A stretch of 64,000 bases of DNA from Calditrichota bacterium (GCA_013150955.1 JAADJD010000043.1:62001-126000), one strand, 5' to 3'; positions 20,290-29,406 are shown, numbered from the stretch's first letter. Notes: a model not told the origin generated them from the sequence alone. Made by a program: numbers and translations.

Positions 20290-20736
20290 TACCGCTCCAT
20301 CAATTTATCGTTCCATCCCTTATTATCGAGTGTTGCGTCGTAATGGATAGCGTTAATTTCCGGGACCCATCATTTTTCCTGCAATGCCGAAACGTCCATG
20401 CGGATCCCCGCTTCCGGCTGTTTTACGAATCGGATGAAATTTGTGTTCATTGGTGGAGAGGGATGAGGCCTGTTATTTTTTACCCGTCCATCCCTCCTGA
20501 CCAAACAACGCCCGGAACGATCGAATTTACGGAAGATTCGTTAACTTTGCAATACAAAGTTCGTATCGGGTAGAAAATTTTCCGGAAAAACCCTCTTTTT
20601 CTCCTGAGGGTTTCCTGCTCCCTGGAAAAAGCCTGCATGGCTACGCGTTGCGGCTTTGAAAATTTGAGGGTGGATTTTTTCGATTCATAATGTAACTTTT
20701 GCACGATCGATGAATTTCATTGAATGTGGACGGGAA
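20290..20736. other. Gap between divergent membrane-protein and sigma-factor genes
   Basis: No gene is supported. It holds the inverted repeat at 20543-20561 and a possible promoter toward the sigma factor, TTGCAA (20547-20552), 18 bp, TAGAAA (20571-20576). The inverted repeat covers that -35 box. Confidence 0.45.
20543..20561. promoter_or_regulatory. Inverted repeat AACTTTG-N5-CAAAGTT, putative operator B
   Basis: The 7-bp arms are perfect. The centre CTTTGCAATACAAAG differs from the site at 19169-19183 at two positions. It lies between the regulator/membrane-protein pair and the ECF sigma gene, and overlaps a candidate -35 box of the latter. Confidence 0.5.
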
Positions 20737-21330
20737 ATGGATAAAGCCCAGATCAGGGAAATTGTAAAGCGTGCGAAAGCCGGGGATCGGGCGGCGTTTA
20801 CCGAACTGGTGAACCTGTACAGCGATCGCATCTACAATCTGGCCCTGCGCATTTTGAAAAATCCCGATGATGCAGCCGACGTCCTGCAGGAGACGTTTCT
20901 GGCGGTCTACGAAAAGATTCATACCTTCGACGGACGGGCGGATTTTTTCACCTGGTTGTATCGGATTGCCACCAATTTCAGCCTGATGAAGTTGCGCAAG
21001 AACAAACGCACCGTGCTGACGGACGAGGACCTGGAGAGCAATTTCGATAATCCGGATCAGATTCAATTGACCGAGTGGCAGGCCCGTCCCCTCCAGGGGA
21101 TGCTTTCTGAAGAATTTCGCCGTCACCTGGACGAAGCGGTGGACTCGCTGCCAGAGATCTACAAATCGGTGTTTGTGTTGCGGGATCTGGAAAATTTGTC
21201 GATCAAAGAAACCAGTAAGATTCTGGGCATTACGGAAAGCAATGTGAAGATACGCCTGAAACGTGCCCGCATGTATTTGCGGGAAAAACTGGCCGGTTAC
21301 ATGAAGGAACTGGTGAAAGAATCAGGATAA
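20737..21330 (+). CDS. ECF-type RNA polymerase sigma factor
   Basis: This 197-residue protein is a group-4 sigma factor. Region 2 spans about residues 18-85 (YSDRIYNLALRILKNPDDA, then TWLYRIATNFSLMKLRKNKR). Region 4 covers about 130-190 (LPEIYKSVFVLRDLENLSI, then ESNVKIRLKRARMYLREKL). The ATG at 20737 gives the usual MDKAQIREIVKRAKAGDR start; an ATG at 20710 in frame is possible. Its anti-sigma partner starts 11 bp downstream. The target promoters are unknown. Confidence 0.9.
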   Translation: MDKAQIREIVKRAKAGDRAAFTELVNLYSDRIYNLALRILKNPDDAADVLQETFLAVYEKIHTFDGRADFFTWLYRIATNFSLMKLRKNKRTVLTDEDLESNFDNPDQIQLTEWQARPLQGMLSEEFRRHLDEAVDSLPEIYKSVFVLRDLENLSIKETSKILGITESNVKIRLKRARMYLREKLAGYMKELVKESG

Positions 21331-21341
21331 ATGGATTGCCC

Positions 21342-21572
21342 ATGAAAGAGCATACGAAAAAAATCATCATCGAATTGTGCAGTTACCTGGGAGAAGACCT
21401 GGACCAGCCCATGTGCATGGAATTGTGGGAGCATGTCCAGAAGTGTCCCCAGTGCCAGGAATACATCCACAGCGTGAAGACCACCATCGAGATCATTCGC
21501 GATCTTCATGAACCGCGGAAGGCCCCGCCTGAAGTCAAAGAACGGATTTTAAAGATTTTAAATTTAAAATGA
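21342..21572 (+). CDS. Small zinc-binding anti-sigma factor (ZAS type)
   Basis: This 76-residue soluble protein has the HxxxCxxC zinc motif of ZAS anti-sigma factors (His31, Cys35, Cys38 in HVQKCPQC), with extra Cys at 13 and 25. No transmembrane segment follows, so it is a cytoplasmic, minimal form. Such proteins hold the adjacent ECF sigma inactive, often in response to redox or metal stress; the signal here is not known. It directly follows the sigma gene. An upstream TTG at 21336 is less likely than the ATG. Confidence 0.8.
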   Translation: MKEHTKKIIIELCSYLGEDLDQPMCMELWEHVQKCPQCQEYIHSVKTTIEIIRDLHEPRKAPPEVKERILKILNLK

Positions 21573-21576
21573 TCCC

Positions 21577-22185
21577 TCACGGCTGAACCCATCGGAAACC
21601 CGAAAATCGGACAGTACCGTTCTCCAGGCCAACGCCAATTTGCTGGATGGCCTCCAGGGGAATACTCCAGGGAATTTCCATCGGTACGCCCTGCACTTCC
21701 ACCTGTATACGGCCGGTTTGGGGGAAAAAGCTCCATTTAATGGCCAATCTTTTTTGCATCGGTACGATCGTGACGGCTTTTGTCCCGTACGGTTGCACAA
21801 TCAGCCGGGTGTGATCATCGTGGCGTTCTGCAGCCAGCCTCCCCACGATGATGCGATGGGTTCGAAAGCTGTAGCCCGCCACCCACAGTTGCAGAATGCC
21901 GCTGGAATCGCGCCCAACCAGAAAATAAATGCCCCCGGGAGGATGGGACGTTTCCCAGTGAAATTTTCCCTCGATGCCGAAACGGTCTGCGGTTAACGGC
22001 TGCGCCTGGCGGAGGGCAATCCCCATGGCTGAATCCGCGGAAAAGTAAATTTCGGCATCACCAATCCCCAGGGAATCGATCCCGTGAGTCCACCACTGGG
22101 CGTGTCCCAACGTTGGGAGAATCCATCCCAGGAACAACAGGAACGTTCCCCATCGGTGGAAGGGTGGTTTAAAAAACGATCTCAT
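21577..22185 (-). CDS. Secreted protein of unknown function
   Basis: This 202-residue protein has a signal peptide from the ATG at 22185 (RWGTFLLFLGWILPTLGHA, cleaved before QWW). The mature part looks beta-rich, with alternating hydrophobic stretches such as GIYFLVGRDSSGILQLWVAG and AIKWSFFPQTGRIQVEVQG, suggesting a jelly-roll or LamG-like fold. I cannot name a family. A longer frame to 22275 would bury the signal peptide. It converges on the anti-sigma gene with a 4-bp gap. Confidence 0.62.
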   Translation of the reverse strand: MRSFFKPPFHRWGTFLLFLGWILPTLGHAQWWTHGIDSLGIGDAEIYFSADSAMGIALRQAQPLTADRFGIEGKFHWETSHPPGGIYFLVGRDSSGILQLWVAGYSFRTHRIIVGRLAAERHDDHTRLIVQPYGTKAVTIVPMQKRLAIKWSFFPQTGRIQVEVQGVPMEIPWSIPLEAIQQIGVGLENGTVRFSGFRWVQP

Positions 22186-22562
22186 ACCGATAACTCCATT
22201 CTGGCGTTTGGGGCCTGACCCGGACGTGGCGGAAAGATCCCTGTCCACCGCGCCAAAAGATAAGGGTTCCTCCAAAAGATACCCCGGGGAAGCGAATCGT
22301 TGGTGACTGACCTGCCAGCATTTACTCCGTGGACGTTGGGATTTTCCGGGGATCCATTACCGGTTGTGAACCCGTCAACGGATCGAACTCCCACCTTTTT
22401 TCTGGAGTGGAAGTTTAACGGATGTCGGATCTGGATACAAGCCATTTGTGGGAATGCGGAGCCTGCGAAGGAGGGCAGAGGCGCAATTTGAAATTTTACT
22501 TAATTTATTGAATTTCAACCGGTTGCTTTCATTCTGTAGAGCCAGAGTGGATGACAATTTTC
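22186..22562. other. Gap upstream of the EF-G2 gene
   Basis: No gene or hairpin is supported in this stretch. The EF-G2 promoter follows directly. Confidence 0.45.
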
Positions 22563-22591
22563 TTGACAGGTCAGGGGGTGTTTATTATATT
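22563..22591 (+). promoter_or_regulatory. Near-consensus sigma-70 promoter of the EF-G2 gene
   Basis: A perfect TTGACA (22563-22568) and TATATT (22586-22591) are 17 bp apart. The leader is about 54 bases and ends in AGGAGG. Confidence 0.75.
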
Positions 22592-22651
22592 CGATTTCTG
22601 TTTAATAATTTGCAAGAATAAACTTTCCAAATTGTAAAGGAGGAACCACCC

Positions 22652-24724
22652 TTGAAAGTGTTTAAAGCGGAACACATTCGAAATGTAGGCATTGCCGGTC
22701 ACAGTGGTTCAGGAAAAACGTCGCTGGCCGAAGCCCTCCTGTTCGGGATGGGGGCCATCAATCGCATGGGAAAAATTGAACAGGGAAGCACGGTTTCGGA
22801 TTACAATGAGGATGAGATCGAGCGTCAGATCTCCATCAATACGTCCCTGCTGCACGGCGAGTGGAAACAGACCAAGATCAATTTGCTGGATACGCCGGGA
22901 TTCAGCGACTTTTTTGGCGATGTGGTCAGTGCCATGCGCGCTGCCGATGTGATGATGATTGTGGTGTCGGCGGCTTCGGGGGTGGAAGTGGGCACCGAGC
23001 GGGTGCGCGAGCTGGCCGACAAGTACGGGTTGCCGCGTTTCTACGTCATCAACAAACTGGATCGGGAAAATCTGGATTTTGACGCCGTTTATGGGGAGCT
23101 GAAAGACCGCTTTGGAAAGAAAATTACCCTGATGCAGTTTCCGGTGGAGACGGGGCCCAATTTTTACAAGATCGTGGATGTTCTGCAAAACAAGCTATTG
23201 ACCTACGAGCACGATGGTTCCGGCAAGGTGAGTGAATCCGATGTGCCTGCAGAGCTGGCCGGTCGGGTGGAAGAATTGCATAATCAACTGGTGGAAGCGG
23301 TGGCCGAAAGCGATGACGAACTGCTGGAAAAGTACTTTGACGAAGGCGATCTGGGACTGGACGATCTGGTGGCCGGTTTTAAAAAGGCCATTATGAGTCG
23401 CCAGGTGGTTCCGGTGCTCTGTACGTCGGCAACCCACAACGTGGGGATTCGGGGATTGCTGGATTTCATCGTTACCTATCTACCGGCCCCCAATGAACTG
23501 CCCCCCATCGAATCGGTGGATGGCAAAAGCCGCCAGCGTTCCGACAGTGAACCGCTGACGGCCCTGGTGTTCAAAACGGTTTCGGAACCGCACGTGGGAG
23601 AACTGTCCTACATTCGGGTTTTTTCCGGCGTGCTGGAGTCAGGTGAAGAAGTGCTGAACGCCACCCAGGATCATGTGGAGCGCATCGGTCAAATCTTTAT
23701 ATTGAATGGAAAACAGAAGGAAGGGGTGGATCGGCTAATGGCCGGAGACATCGGGGCGCTGGTGAAGTTAAAATCCACCCACACCGGCGATACTTTGTGC
23801 GATCGCAAGGAGCCCTTCAAATTGCCCGAAATTGAATTCCCCGAGCCTCTGATCAGCATTGCCGTGGTTCCCAAATCCAAAGGCGATGAGGATAAGATTG
23901 GAACCGGCTTGCAAACCCTGCACGAGGAAGATCCCACCTTCATTGTGCGCTACGATCCCGAGCTGAAGCAGACGATCGTTTCCGGGCAGGGAGAGATGCA
24001 TCTGGATATCATCATCAAGCGCTTGAAACAAAAATTCGGGGTGGATGTGGATATTACCGATCCCCGGATTCCCTATCGCGAAACGATCAAAGGGAAGGCC
24101 GAGGCCCAGGGGAAATACAAAAAGCAAACCGGTGGGCGCGGCCAGTACGGCGATGCGCACCTGCGACTGGAGCCGTTGCCTCGCGGCCAGGGATTTGAGT
24201 TTGTAGACGCCATCGTCGGCGGGGTGATTCCGGGTAAGTTTATCCCGGCTGTGGAAAAAGGCGTGGTGGAAACCATGAAAGAGGGCGTGCTGGCAGGCTA
24301 TCCGGTGGTGGATGTCCGGGTCACCTGTTACGATGGATCGCACCATCCGGTGGACTCCTCGGAAGTGGCTTTTAAAATCGCCGCTTCCATGGCGTTTAAG
24401 AAGGCCTTTATGGAGGCCAAGCCCATCCTGCTGGAACCCATCTACGAAATTGAAGTGAAGGTGCCCGAAGAATACATGGGCGATGTGATGGGGGATATTT
24501 CCAGCCGCCGGGGCAAGATCATGGGCATGGAATCCGATGGGCGGTTTCAGATTATTAAGGCCAAGGTGCCACTGGCCGAGTTGCAAAAGTATTCGACCGC
24601 CTTGCGATCCATGACCCAGGACAGAGGCATTTTCCGACAGAAGTTCTCCCACTACGAGGAAGTGCCTCCGGACATTGCTGAAAAAATCATCGAGCAGGCG
24701 AAGAAAGAAAAAGAAGAATCCTGA
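22652..24724 (+). CDS. Elongation factor G, subfamily II (EF-G2)
   Basis: This 690-residue translational GTPase has G1 GHSGSGKTS at 16-24, G3 DTPGFSDF at 80-87 and G4 NKLD at 134-137. Domains II to V follow, including GRGQYGDAHLRL and HHPVDSSEVAFKIA in domain IV. Canonical EF-G has DTPGHVDF; here the catalytic His is Phe84, and the P-loop is GHSGSGKTS rather than AHIDAGKTT. Both features mark the EF-G II subfamily. Its exact role beside a canonical EF-G is not settled. The TTG start has AGGAGG eight bases upstream. Confidence 0.9.
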   Translation: MKVFKAEHIRNVGIAGHSGSGKTSLAEALLFGMGAINRMGKIEQGSTVSDYNEDEIERQISINTSLLHGEWKQTKINLLDTPGFSDFFGDVVSAMRAADVMMIVVSAASGVEVGTERVRELADKYGLPRFYVINKLDRENLDFDAVYGELKDRFGKKITLMQFPVETGPNFYKIVDVLQNKLLTYEHDGSGKVSESDVPAELAGRVEELHNQLVEAVAESDDELLEKYFDEGDLGLDDLVAGFKKAIMSRQVVPVLCTSATHNVGIRGLLDFIVTYLPAPNELPPIESVDGKSRQRSDSEPLTALVFKTVSEPHVGELSYIRVFSGVLESGEEVLNATQDHVERIGQIFILNGKQKEGVDRLMAGDIGALVKLKSTHTGDTLCDRKEPFKLPEIEFPEPLISIAVVPKSKGDEDKIGTGLQTLHEEDPTFIVRYDPELKQTIVSGQGEMHLDIIIKRLKQKFGVDVDITDPRIPYRETIKGKAEAQGKYKKQTGGRGQYGDAHLRLEPLPRGQGFEFVDAIVGGVIPGKFIPAVEKGVVETMKEGVLAGYPVVDVRVTCYDGSHHPVDSSEVAFKIAASMAFKKAFMEAKPILLEPIYEIEVKVPEEYMGDVMGDISSRRGKIMGMESDGRFQIIKAKVPLAELQKYSTALRSMTQDRGIFRQKFSHYEEVPPDIAEKIIEQAKKEKEES

Positions 24725-24750
24725 TCGGTTATCAATCCATGGAATTATGA

Positions 24751-24780
24751 GCCCTGTGGGTATGCCACAGGGCTTTTTTT
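24751..24780 (+). terminator. Rho-independent terminator after EF-G2 gene
   Basis: GCCCTGTGG and CCACAGGGC form a perfect 9-bp stem with loop GTATG, followed by seven T. Confidence 0.92.
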
Positions 24781-24802
24781 GGGTAGAAGGAAGGGGTGAA
24801 AA

Positions 24803-25330
24803 ATGGCCGGGAAAAAGAAAATGGAAACGCTCTGGGCTCCCTGGAGGATGGAATATATTTTAAGCACCAAAGACGAGGCCGATGCCGCCTGTATTTTTTG
24901 TGAGCGTTTGCCGCAAAAAGAGGATAAGAAAAATCTGATTCTGTATCGGGGGAAACACCTGTTTGTGATCATGAACAAATTTCCTTATAATAGTGGCCAT
25001 TTGATGGTCGTGCCCAACCGGCATACCGGCGATTTGCAAAGCTTAACCGATGAGGAGAATCTGGAATTGATGCGTACCATGCAGCTGTGTGTTCGCGTGC
25101 TGGACGAGGTGATGCAGCCGCACGGCTACAATCTGGGAATGAACATGGGGCGCGTTGGGGGTGCCGGTATCGAAGATCATCTGCATTTTCATATCGTGCC
25201 CCGGTGGAATGGGGACACCAATTTTATGCCGGTGATTGCCAATACCAAGGTCATTTCCGAAGCCCTGGATAAAACCTATGATAAATTGAAAGTCGTATTT
25301 GATCGCTTCCAACAGGGAGAGGCCAGATGA
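24803..25330 (+). CDS. HIT-family nucleotide hydrolase/phosphorylase (AP4A type)
   Basis: This 175-residue protein has the catalytic histidine triad HLHFHIV at 126-132, a CIFC zinc half-site at 30-33, and the family segments WAPWRMEYI and NSGHLMVVPNRHTGDL. The WAPWRMEY start is typical of the diadenosine-polyphosphate phosphorylase-like subgroup. The substrate is a nucleotide phosphate ester. An RBS, AAGGAAGGGG, precedes the ATG. The stop overlaps the hutI start by four bases (ATGA), so the two are translationally coupled although their roles seem unrelated. Confidence 0.9.
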   Translation: MAGKKKMETLWAPWRMEYILSTKDEADAACIFCERLPQKEDKKNLILYRGKHLFVIMNKFPYNSGHLMVVPNRHTGDLQSLTDEENLELMRTMQLCVRVLDEVMQPHGYNLGMNMGRVGGAGIEDHLHFHIVPRWNGDTNFMPVIANTKVISEALDKTYDKLKVVFDRFQQGEAR

Positions 25331-26559
25331 TTCGCATATTGAAGAATGTACGGGGGGTGATTACCCCCACCTCCACCGGAAACCCCTGGGATGTCCAGAT
25401 CCTGGAGGGGGGCACGGTGGTGTTCAATGACGATACCATCGTGGAAGTTGGGTCGTTTGATGAGCTGTCGCGCAAGTACAGCGAAGCCCAGAGCATTGAT
25501 GGGCGCAATGGATGGGCGTTACCGGGATTTGTGGATCCCCACACCCATCCCGTGTTCTACCGCACCCGTGAGGGCGAGTTTGTAATGCGCATTCAGGGAA
25601 AGAGTTATGAGGAAATTGCTGCGGCCGGTGGGGGCATCCGCAACAGCGTGCGGGCCTTTCGGGAAGCGTCCACCGACGAGATTACCGAGTTGACCTACCA
25701 CCGGGTGCGGAAATTTCTGGAATATGGCACCACGACCATCGAAGCCAAGAGTGGATATGGCCTGTCGGTTGAAGATGAAATCCGCAGTTTGCGAATTTTG
25801 AAGAAGGTGCAGCAGCTGGTGCCCATCACCATTGTGCCGACTTTTCTGGGGGCTCATGAAATTCCGGACGAATATCGTCGTCGGCGAGAAGCCTACGTGG
25901 ATTTGATCATTCAGGAGATGATTCCCCGGGTGGCGGAAGAAAAGCTGGCCGTCTTCTGCGATGTGTTTTGCGAGCAGCATGTGTTCACCGTGGAGGAAAG
26001 CGAGCGGATTTTGCTGGCGGCGCGGGATCATGGGTTGATTCCCAAGCTCCATGCGGATGAGCTGGCCTACACCGGGGGAGCCGAACTGGCCGCGCGGGTA
26101 AAGGCCATTTCTGCCGATCATCTGCTACGGGTTTCGGATCAGGGCATTCAGGCCATGAAGGAGGCCGGGGTCATCCCGGTGCTGTTACCCGGTACGGCTT
26201 TCTTTCTGGGAAAAACCGAGTACGCGCCGGCCCGGAAGATGATCGCTGCGGGCTTGCCCGTGGCCCTGGCCACCGATTACAATCCCGGCAGCAGCACCAC
26301 CCACAACATGCAGTTTATGTTCACCCTGGCGGGCATTTACATGAAGATGTTGCCCCGGGAATCGCTGGTAGCGGCCACCTACCATGCCGCACGGGCCATT
26401 CAAATGGATCAGCACGTCGGCTGCCTGGAACCCGGTAAGAAGGCGGACATGGTGCTGCTGGACATTCCCAATCTGGAGTATTTGCCCTATCATTACGCGA
26501 TGAATCACGTCAAGAAGGTGATTCGGCATGGGCGGGTGGTCTACGAGGTCGTCGAGTGA
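25327..26559 (+). CDS. hutI: Imidazolonepropionase
   Basis: This 410-residue amidohydrolase opens imidazolone-5-propionate to N-formimino-L-glutamate in histidine breakdown. Metal-binding DPHTHP is at 70-75 (His72, His74). Further family motifs are TIEAKSGYGLSVEDE, FLGAHEIP, KLHADEL and ATDYNPGSS. No hutH, hutU or hutG gene is in the window, so this is an isolated hut gene. It is coupled to the HIT gene by an ATGA overlap. The annotation rests on strong motif agreement rather than context. Confidence 0.9.
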   Translation: MIRILKNVRGVITPTSTGNPWDVQILEGGTVVFNDDTIVEVGSFDELSRKYSEAQSIDGRNGWALPGFVDPHTHPVFYRTREGEFVMRIQGKSYEEIAAAGGGIRNSVRAFREASTDEITELTYHRVRKFLEYGTTTIEAKSGYGLSVEDEIRSLRILKKVQQLVPITIVPTFLGAHEIPDEYRRRREAYVDLIIQEMIPRVAEEKLAVFCDVFCEQHVFTVEESERILLAARDHGLIPKLHADELAYTGGAELAARVKAISADHLLRVSDQGIQAMKEAGVIPVLLPGTAFFLGKTEYAPARKMIAAGLPVALATDYNPGSSTTHNMQFMFTLAGIYMKMLPRESLVAATYHAARAIQMDQHVGCLEPGKKADMVLLDIPNLEYLPYHYAMNHVKKVIRHGRVVYEVVE

Positions 26560-26930
26560 GGAGGGCGGCTTCCGGCAGAAATCCATGGCAGTAACGATCG
26601 GCCTCATTGTGGGAGAATGTCCATTCGATTAAGGAGATGGGGAACGTGTGCACCTCTGCGCCGTGCACTCCCGGAACCATGATTCTGTAAATCAGCCTGC
26701 AGCAGGGAACCTTTCACCGGGCGATCGTGTTAGTGTTTAGAGCAAAATTTTTGGGATATAAAATGTTAAGGATTTCAAATTTGGATGAACGTTTCCGGTA
26801 ACAACGGGTCTTTGTAAAGAAAATGATTCCCTCTGCAACCAAACCGGTCGGTGGGAATCCAATATAGCATTCGGGTTGATGAAGGCGGCGGGTAAACGGT
26901 AAGATTTCACAAACAGAGAGGATGTTTCGT
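26560..26930. other. Gap between hutI and dsbD
   Basis: No gene, repeat or clear terminator is seen. An AT-rich stretch at 26735-26775 may hold promoter sequence, but no pair of boxes with normal spacing was found. Confidence 0.4.
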
Positions 26931-28820
26931 ATGATGTGGTGGCATTGGCTTAAGTATACAGTGGCGGGTATTTTTCTGGCGGTAACCGTCCTTGCACAAC
27001 CCCTGAGTTTTGGCCCACCCGCAGGTCTCGATATCCTGAAGGTGGAAGTTGTTTCCAGTGTGGATAAGCTCAAGCCCGGTTCCAGTGCAGAACTGGCACT
27101 CCGCATTGAGATTGCCGAGGGATGGCATATCAACTCCGTCAAACCCAACGAGGAATTTCTAATTCCCACCCGCATTGCATTCGATCCGGTGGATGGGGTG
27201 ACCTTTGGTCGCCTGGAATTTCCCGAGGCGTTACAGAAAAAATTTGAATTTTCGGAAGTGCCCATGGCGGTATACGAGGGCACCATCTACGTTTACACCA
27301 CGGTGGCTCTGGCACCCGATTACGAGGCCCCCACTGTTCCTATAAAGGGTACGGTATTTTATCAGGCCTGTGATGATCACACCTGTCTGGCACCAGCGGA
27401 GTTGAATTTTTCGCGGGAGATACCGGTTGCTGCTCCCGATGAAGCGGTAACCGCACTTCATGAAGATGTCTTCCGCCGGGCGGAAGAGGCGCCTCAGCCG
27501 ACTCCCACCGTGCTGGACGAATCCTCGCAGCTGGCCCGAACCATCGAGAGCCGGGGCATGCTGGTGGCCTTTCTGGTCATCTTTGTCAGCGGCCTGGCGC
27601 TGAATCTAACCCCCTGTGTGTATCCCATGATTCCCATCACCATCAGCTATTTTGGTGGACAGGCGGGAGGAAAACGGGGCAGTTTATTGCTGCATGCCGT
27701 GATTTACGTACTGGGTATGGCGGTCACCTATTCCGTACTGGGAGTGTTTGCGGCGCTGACGGGCAGTATTCTGGGGGGATGGTTGCAAAATCCCATTGTG
27801 CTGATTTTCATTGCCGGGGTGATGGTGGCTCTGGCCATGAGCATGTTTGGTCTGTACGAGATTCGGGTACCGGCGGCCCTGGCCAATTTTGCCGGCCAGA
27901 GCAAACGGGGATATCTGGGAACGCTATTTATGGGATTGACCGTCGGCATCATAGCGGCTCCCTGCATTGGGCCCTTTGTATTGGCGCTGTTTACCTACGT
28001 GGGCGAGAAGGGAGATCCCGTTCTGGGCTTCTGGATGTTTTTTGTGCTGGCCATCGGGCTGGGCATTCCCTTCCTGCTGCTGGCCACCTTCAGCGGGGCG
28101 CTGAACCGCCTGCCGCGCTCCGGTGCCTGGATGGTCTGGGTACGCAAGATTTTTGGATTCGTGCTGCTGGCGGTGGGACTGTATTTTGTCAGCCCGCTGC
28201 TGGGAAATTCGCTCTGGTACCTGTGGGGATTGAGCCTCATTTTTCTGATTGGCGGGCTGTATCTGGCCTGGATCGATCCCACACCCGCTTCCGGGCGGGT
28301 GTTTTTTGCGGTGCGCAACCTGGTGGGCGTGGGCTTTCTGATCTTTGGATTGTACCTGGCCATCGCCGGGGTCGAGGGGTATGTGGATCAGCAGCTGGAT
28401 GAATTTGCCCGCTCCCTTGAGGGCGGGGTTCAGGTTACCCGAAACGAGATCGATTGGCAGCCCTACAGTCCCGAGGCGCTTCAGCAGGCCCGGGAACTGG
28501 GGAAGCCCGTTTTCATTGATTTTTATGCCGACTGGTGCATTCCCTGCAAGGAGCTGGACAAATTTACCTTCACCGACGAGCGCGTCATCGCGTTGTCCCG
28601 CAATTTCGTCAATCTGAAAGCTGATTTGACCCGCTTCGACAGTCCCGAAGTGGAGGCCCTCCGCAATCAATTCAGGATTAAAGGGGTACCCACGCTGGTT
28701 TTTCTCACCCCGGATGGGAAGGAGATCCCCGGTACACGGGTGATTGGATTCGTCAATGCGGATGATTTTGTTCCCATCATGGAGAAGGCGCTGGCAGCCG
28801 TTTCGGGCCAGCAGGAATAA
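26931..28820 (+). CDS. dsbD: Thiol:disulfide interchange protein DsbD
   Basis: This 629-residue inner-membrane protein carries electrons from cytoplasmic thioredoxin to the periplasm. It has a signal peptide and a periplasmic N-terminal domain with Cys147 and Cys152. A membrane domain with eight or so helices follows, with Cys229 (NLTPCVYP) and Cys345 (AAPCIGP). A C-terminal thioredoxin domain ends the protein, with Cys536-x-x-Cys539 (DWCIPCKE). All three cysteine pairs needed for the relay are present. The ATG at 26931 is chosen because AGAGAGG ends nine bases before it. A TlpA-like thioredoxin gene follows and may be a client. Confidence 0.93.
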   Translation: MMWWHWLKYTVAGIFLAVTVLAQPLSFGPPAGLDILKVEVVSSVDKLKPGSSAELALRIEIAEGWHINSVKPNEEFLIPTRIAFDPVDGVTFGRLEFPEALQKKFEFSEVPMAVYEGTIYVYTTVALAPDYEAPTVPIKGTVFYQACDDHTCLAPAELNFSREIPVAAPDEAVTALHEDVFRRAEEAPQPTPTVLDESSQLARTIESRGMLVAFLVIFVSGLALNLTPCVYPMIPITISYFGGQAGGKRGSLLLHAVIYVLGMAVTYSVLGVFAALTGSILGGWLQNPIVLIFIAGVMVALAMSMFGLYEIRVPAALANFAGQSKRGYLGTLFMGLTVGIIAAPCIGPFVLALFTYVGEKGDPVLGFWMFFVLAIGLGIPFLLLATFSGALNRLPRSGAWMVWVRKIFGFVLLAVGLYFVSPLLGNSLWYLWGLSLIFLIGGLYLAWIDPTPASGRVFFAVRNLVGVGFLIFGLYLAIAGVEGYVDQQLDEFARSLEGGVQVTRNEIDWQPYSPEALQQARELGKPVFIDFYADWCIPCKELDKFTFTDERVIALSRNFVNLKADLTRFDSPEVEALRNQFRIKGVPTLVFLTPDGKEIPGTRVIGFVNADDFVPIMEKALAAVSGQQE

Positions 28821-28883
28821 GCGGAAACATCCCGGTCAATTTTCAGTAAAGATGACTCACGAACTTAAACGGAAGGAGTGATT

Positions 28884-29396
28884 ATGAAAAAACGATTATT
28901 TTCCATAGGCATTGTGCTGGTTGTGGGATTGCTGGTTTTCTGGGCCGAATTTTCGGCAGCTCCCTCGCCCGCGGATAGCGATTCCGCAAAGGTTATCGAT
29001 TTCACCCTGAAAGATCTGGACGGTAAGGACGTGTCCCTGAAGGATTATCGGGGAAAAATGGTGCTGATCAACATCTGGGCAACCTGGTGCGGCCCCTGTC
29101 GCGTTGAAATTCCCGATTTAATCAAGGTTCGCAAAAAATACAAAGATAAGGGATTCGAAATCCTGGGTGTGGTGGTGTCGTCCAAGCCGCGGGATGTCTT
29201 CGCCATGGTCAAGCAGATGAAGATCGATTATCCCATCCTCTGGGGCACGCCAGAAGCGCTGGCGCAATTCGGCGAGATTAACGCCATTCCCCGAACCTTT
29301 TTACTGGATCGGGAAGGAAAAATTGTGGAAGATATTGTGGGGAGCCGGAATTTCAAATTCTTTGATCAGATGATTGGCAAGTATTTCGAAGATTAA
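28884..29396 (+). CDS. TlpA/ResA-like periplasmic thiol-disulfide protein
   Basis: This 170-residue protein has an N-terminal signal or anchor (about 5-20) and a thioredoxin fold with active site WATWCGPCRVEIP (Cys69, Cys72). The AhpC/TSA-like start VIDFTLKDLDGKDVSL and the cis-Pro segment INAIPRTFLLD are present. Such proteins reduce specific periplasmic substrates, for example apocytochromes, using electrons from DsbD or CcdA. dsbD lies 63 bp upstream. RBS GGAAGGAG precedes the ATG at 28884. Confidence 0.88.
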   Translation: MKKRLFSIGIVLVVGLLVFWAEFSAAPSPADSDSAKVIDFTLKDLDGKDVSLKDYRGKMVLINIWATWCGPCRVEIPDLIKVRKKYKDKGFEILGVVVSSKPRDVFAMVKQMKIDYPILWGTPEALAQFGEINAIPRTFLLDREGKIVEDIVGSRNFKFFDQMIGKYFED

Positions 29397-29406
29397 ACCG
29401 AATGGA

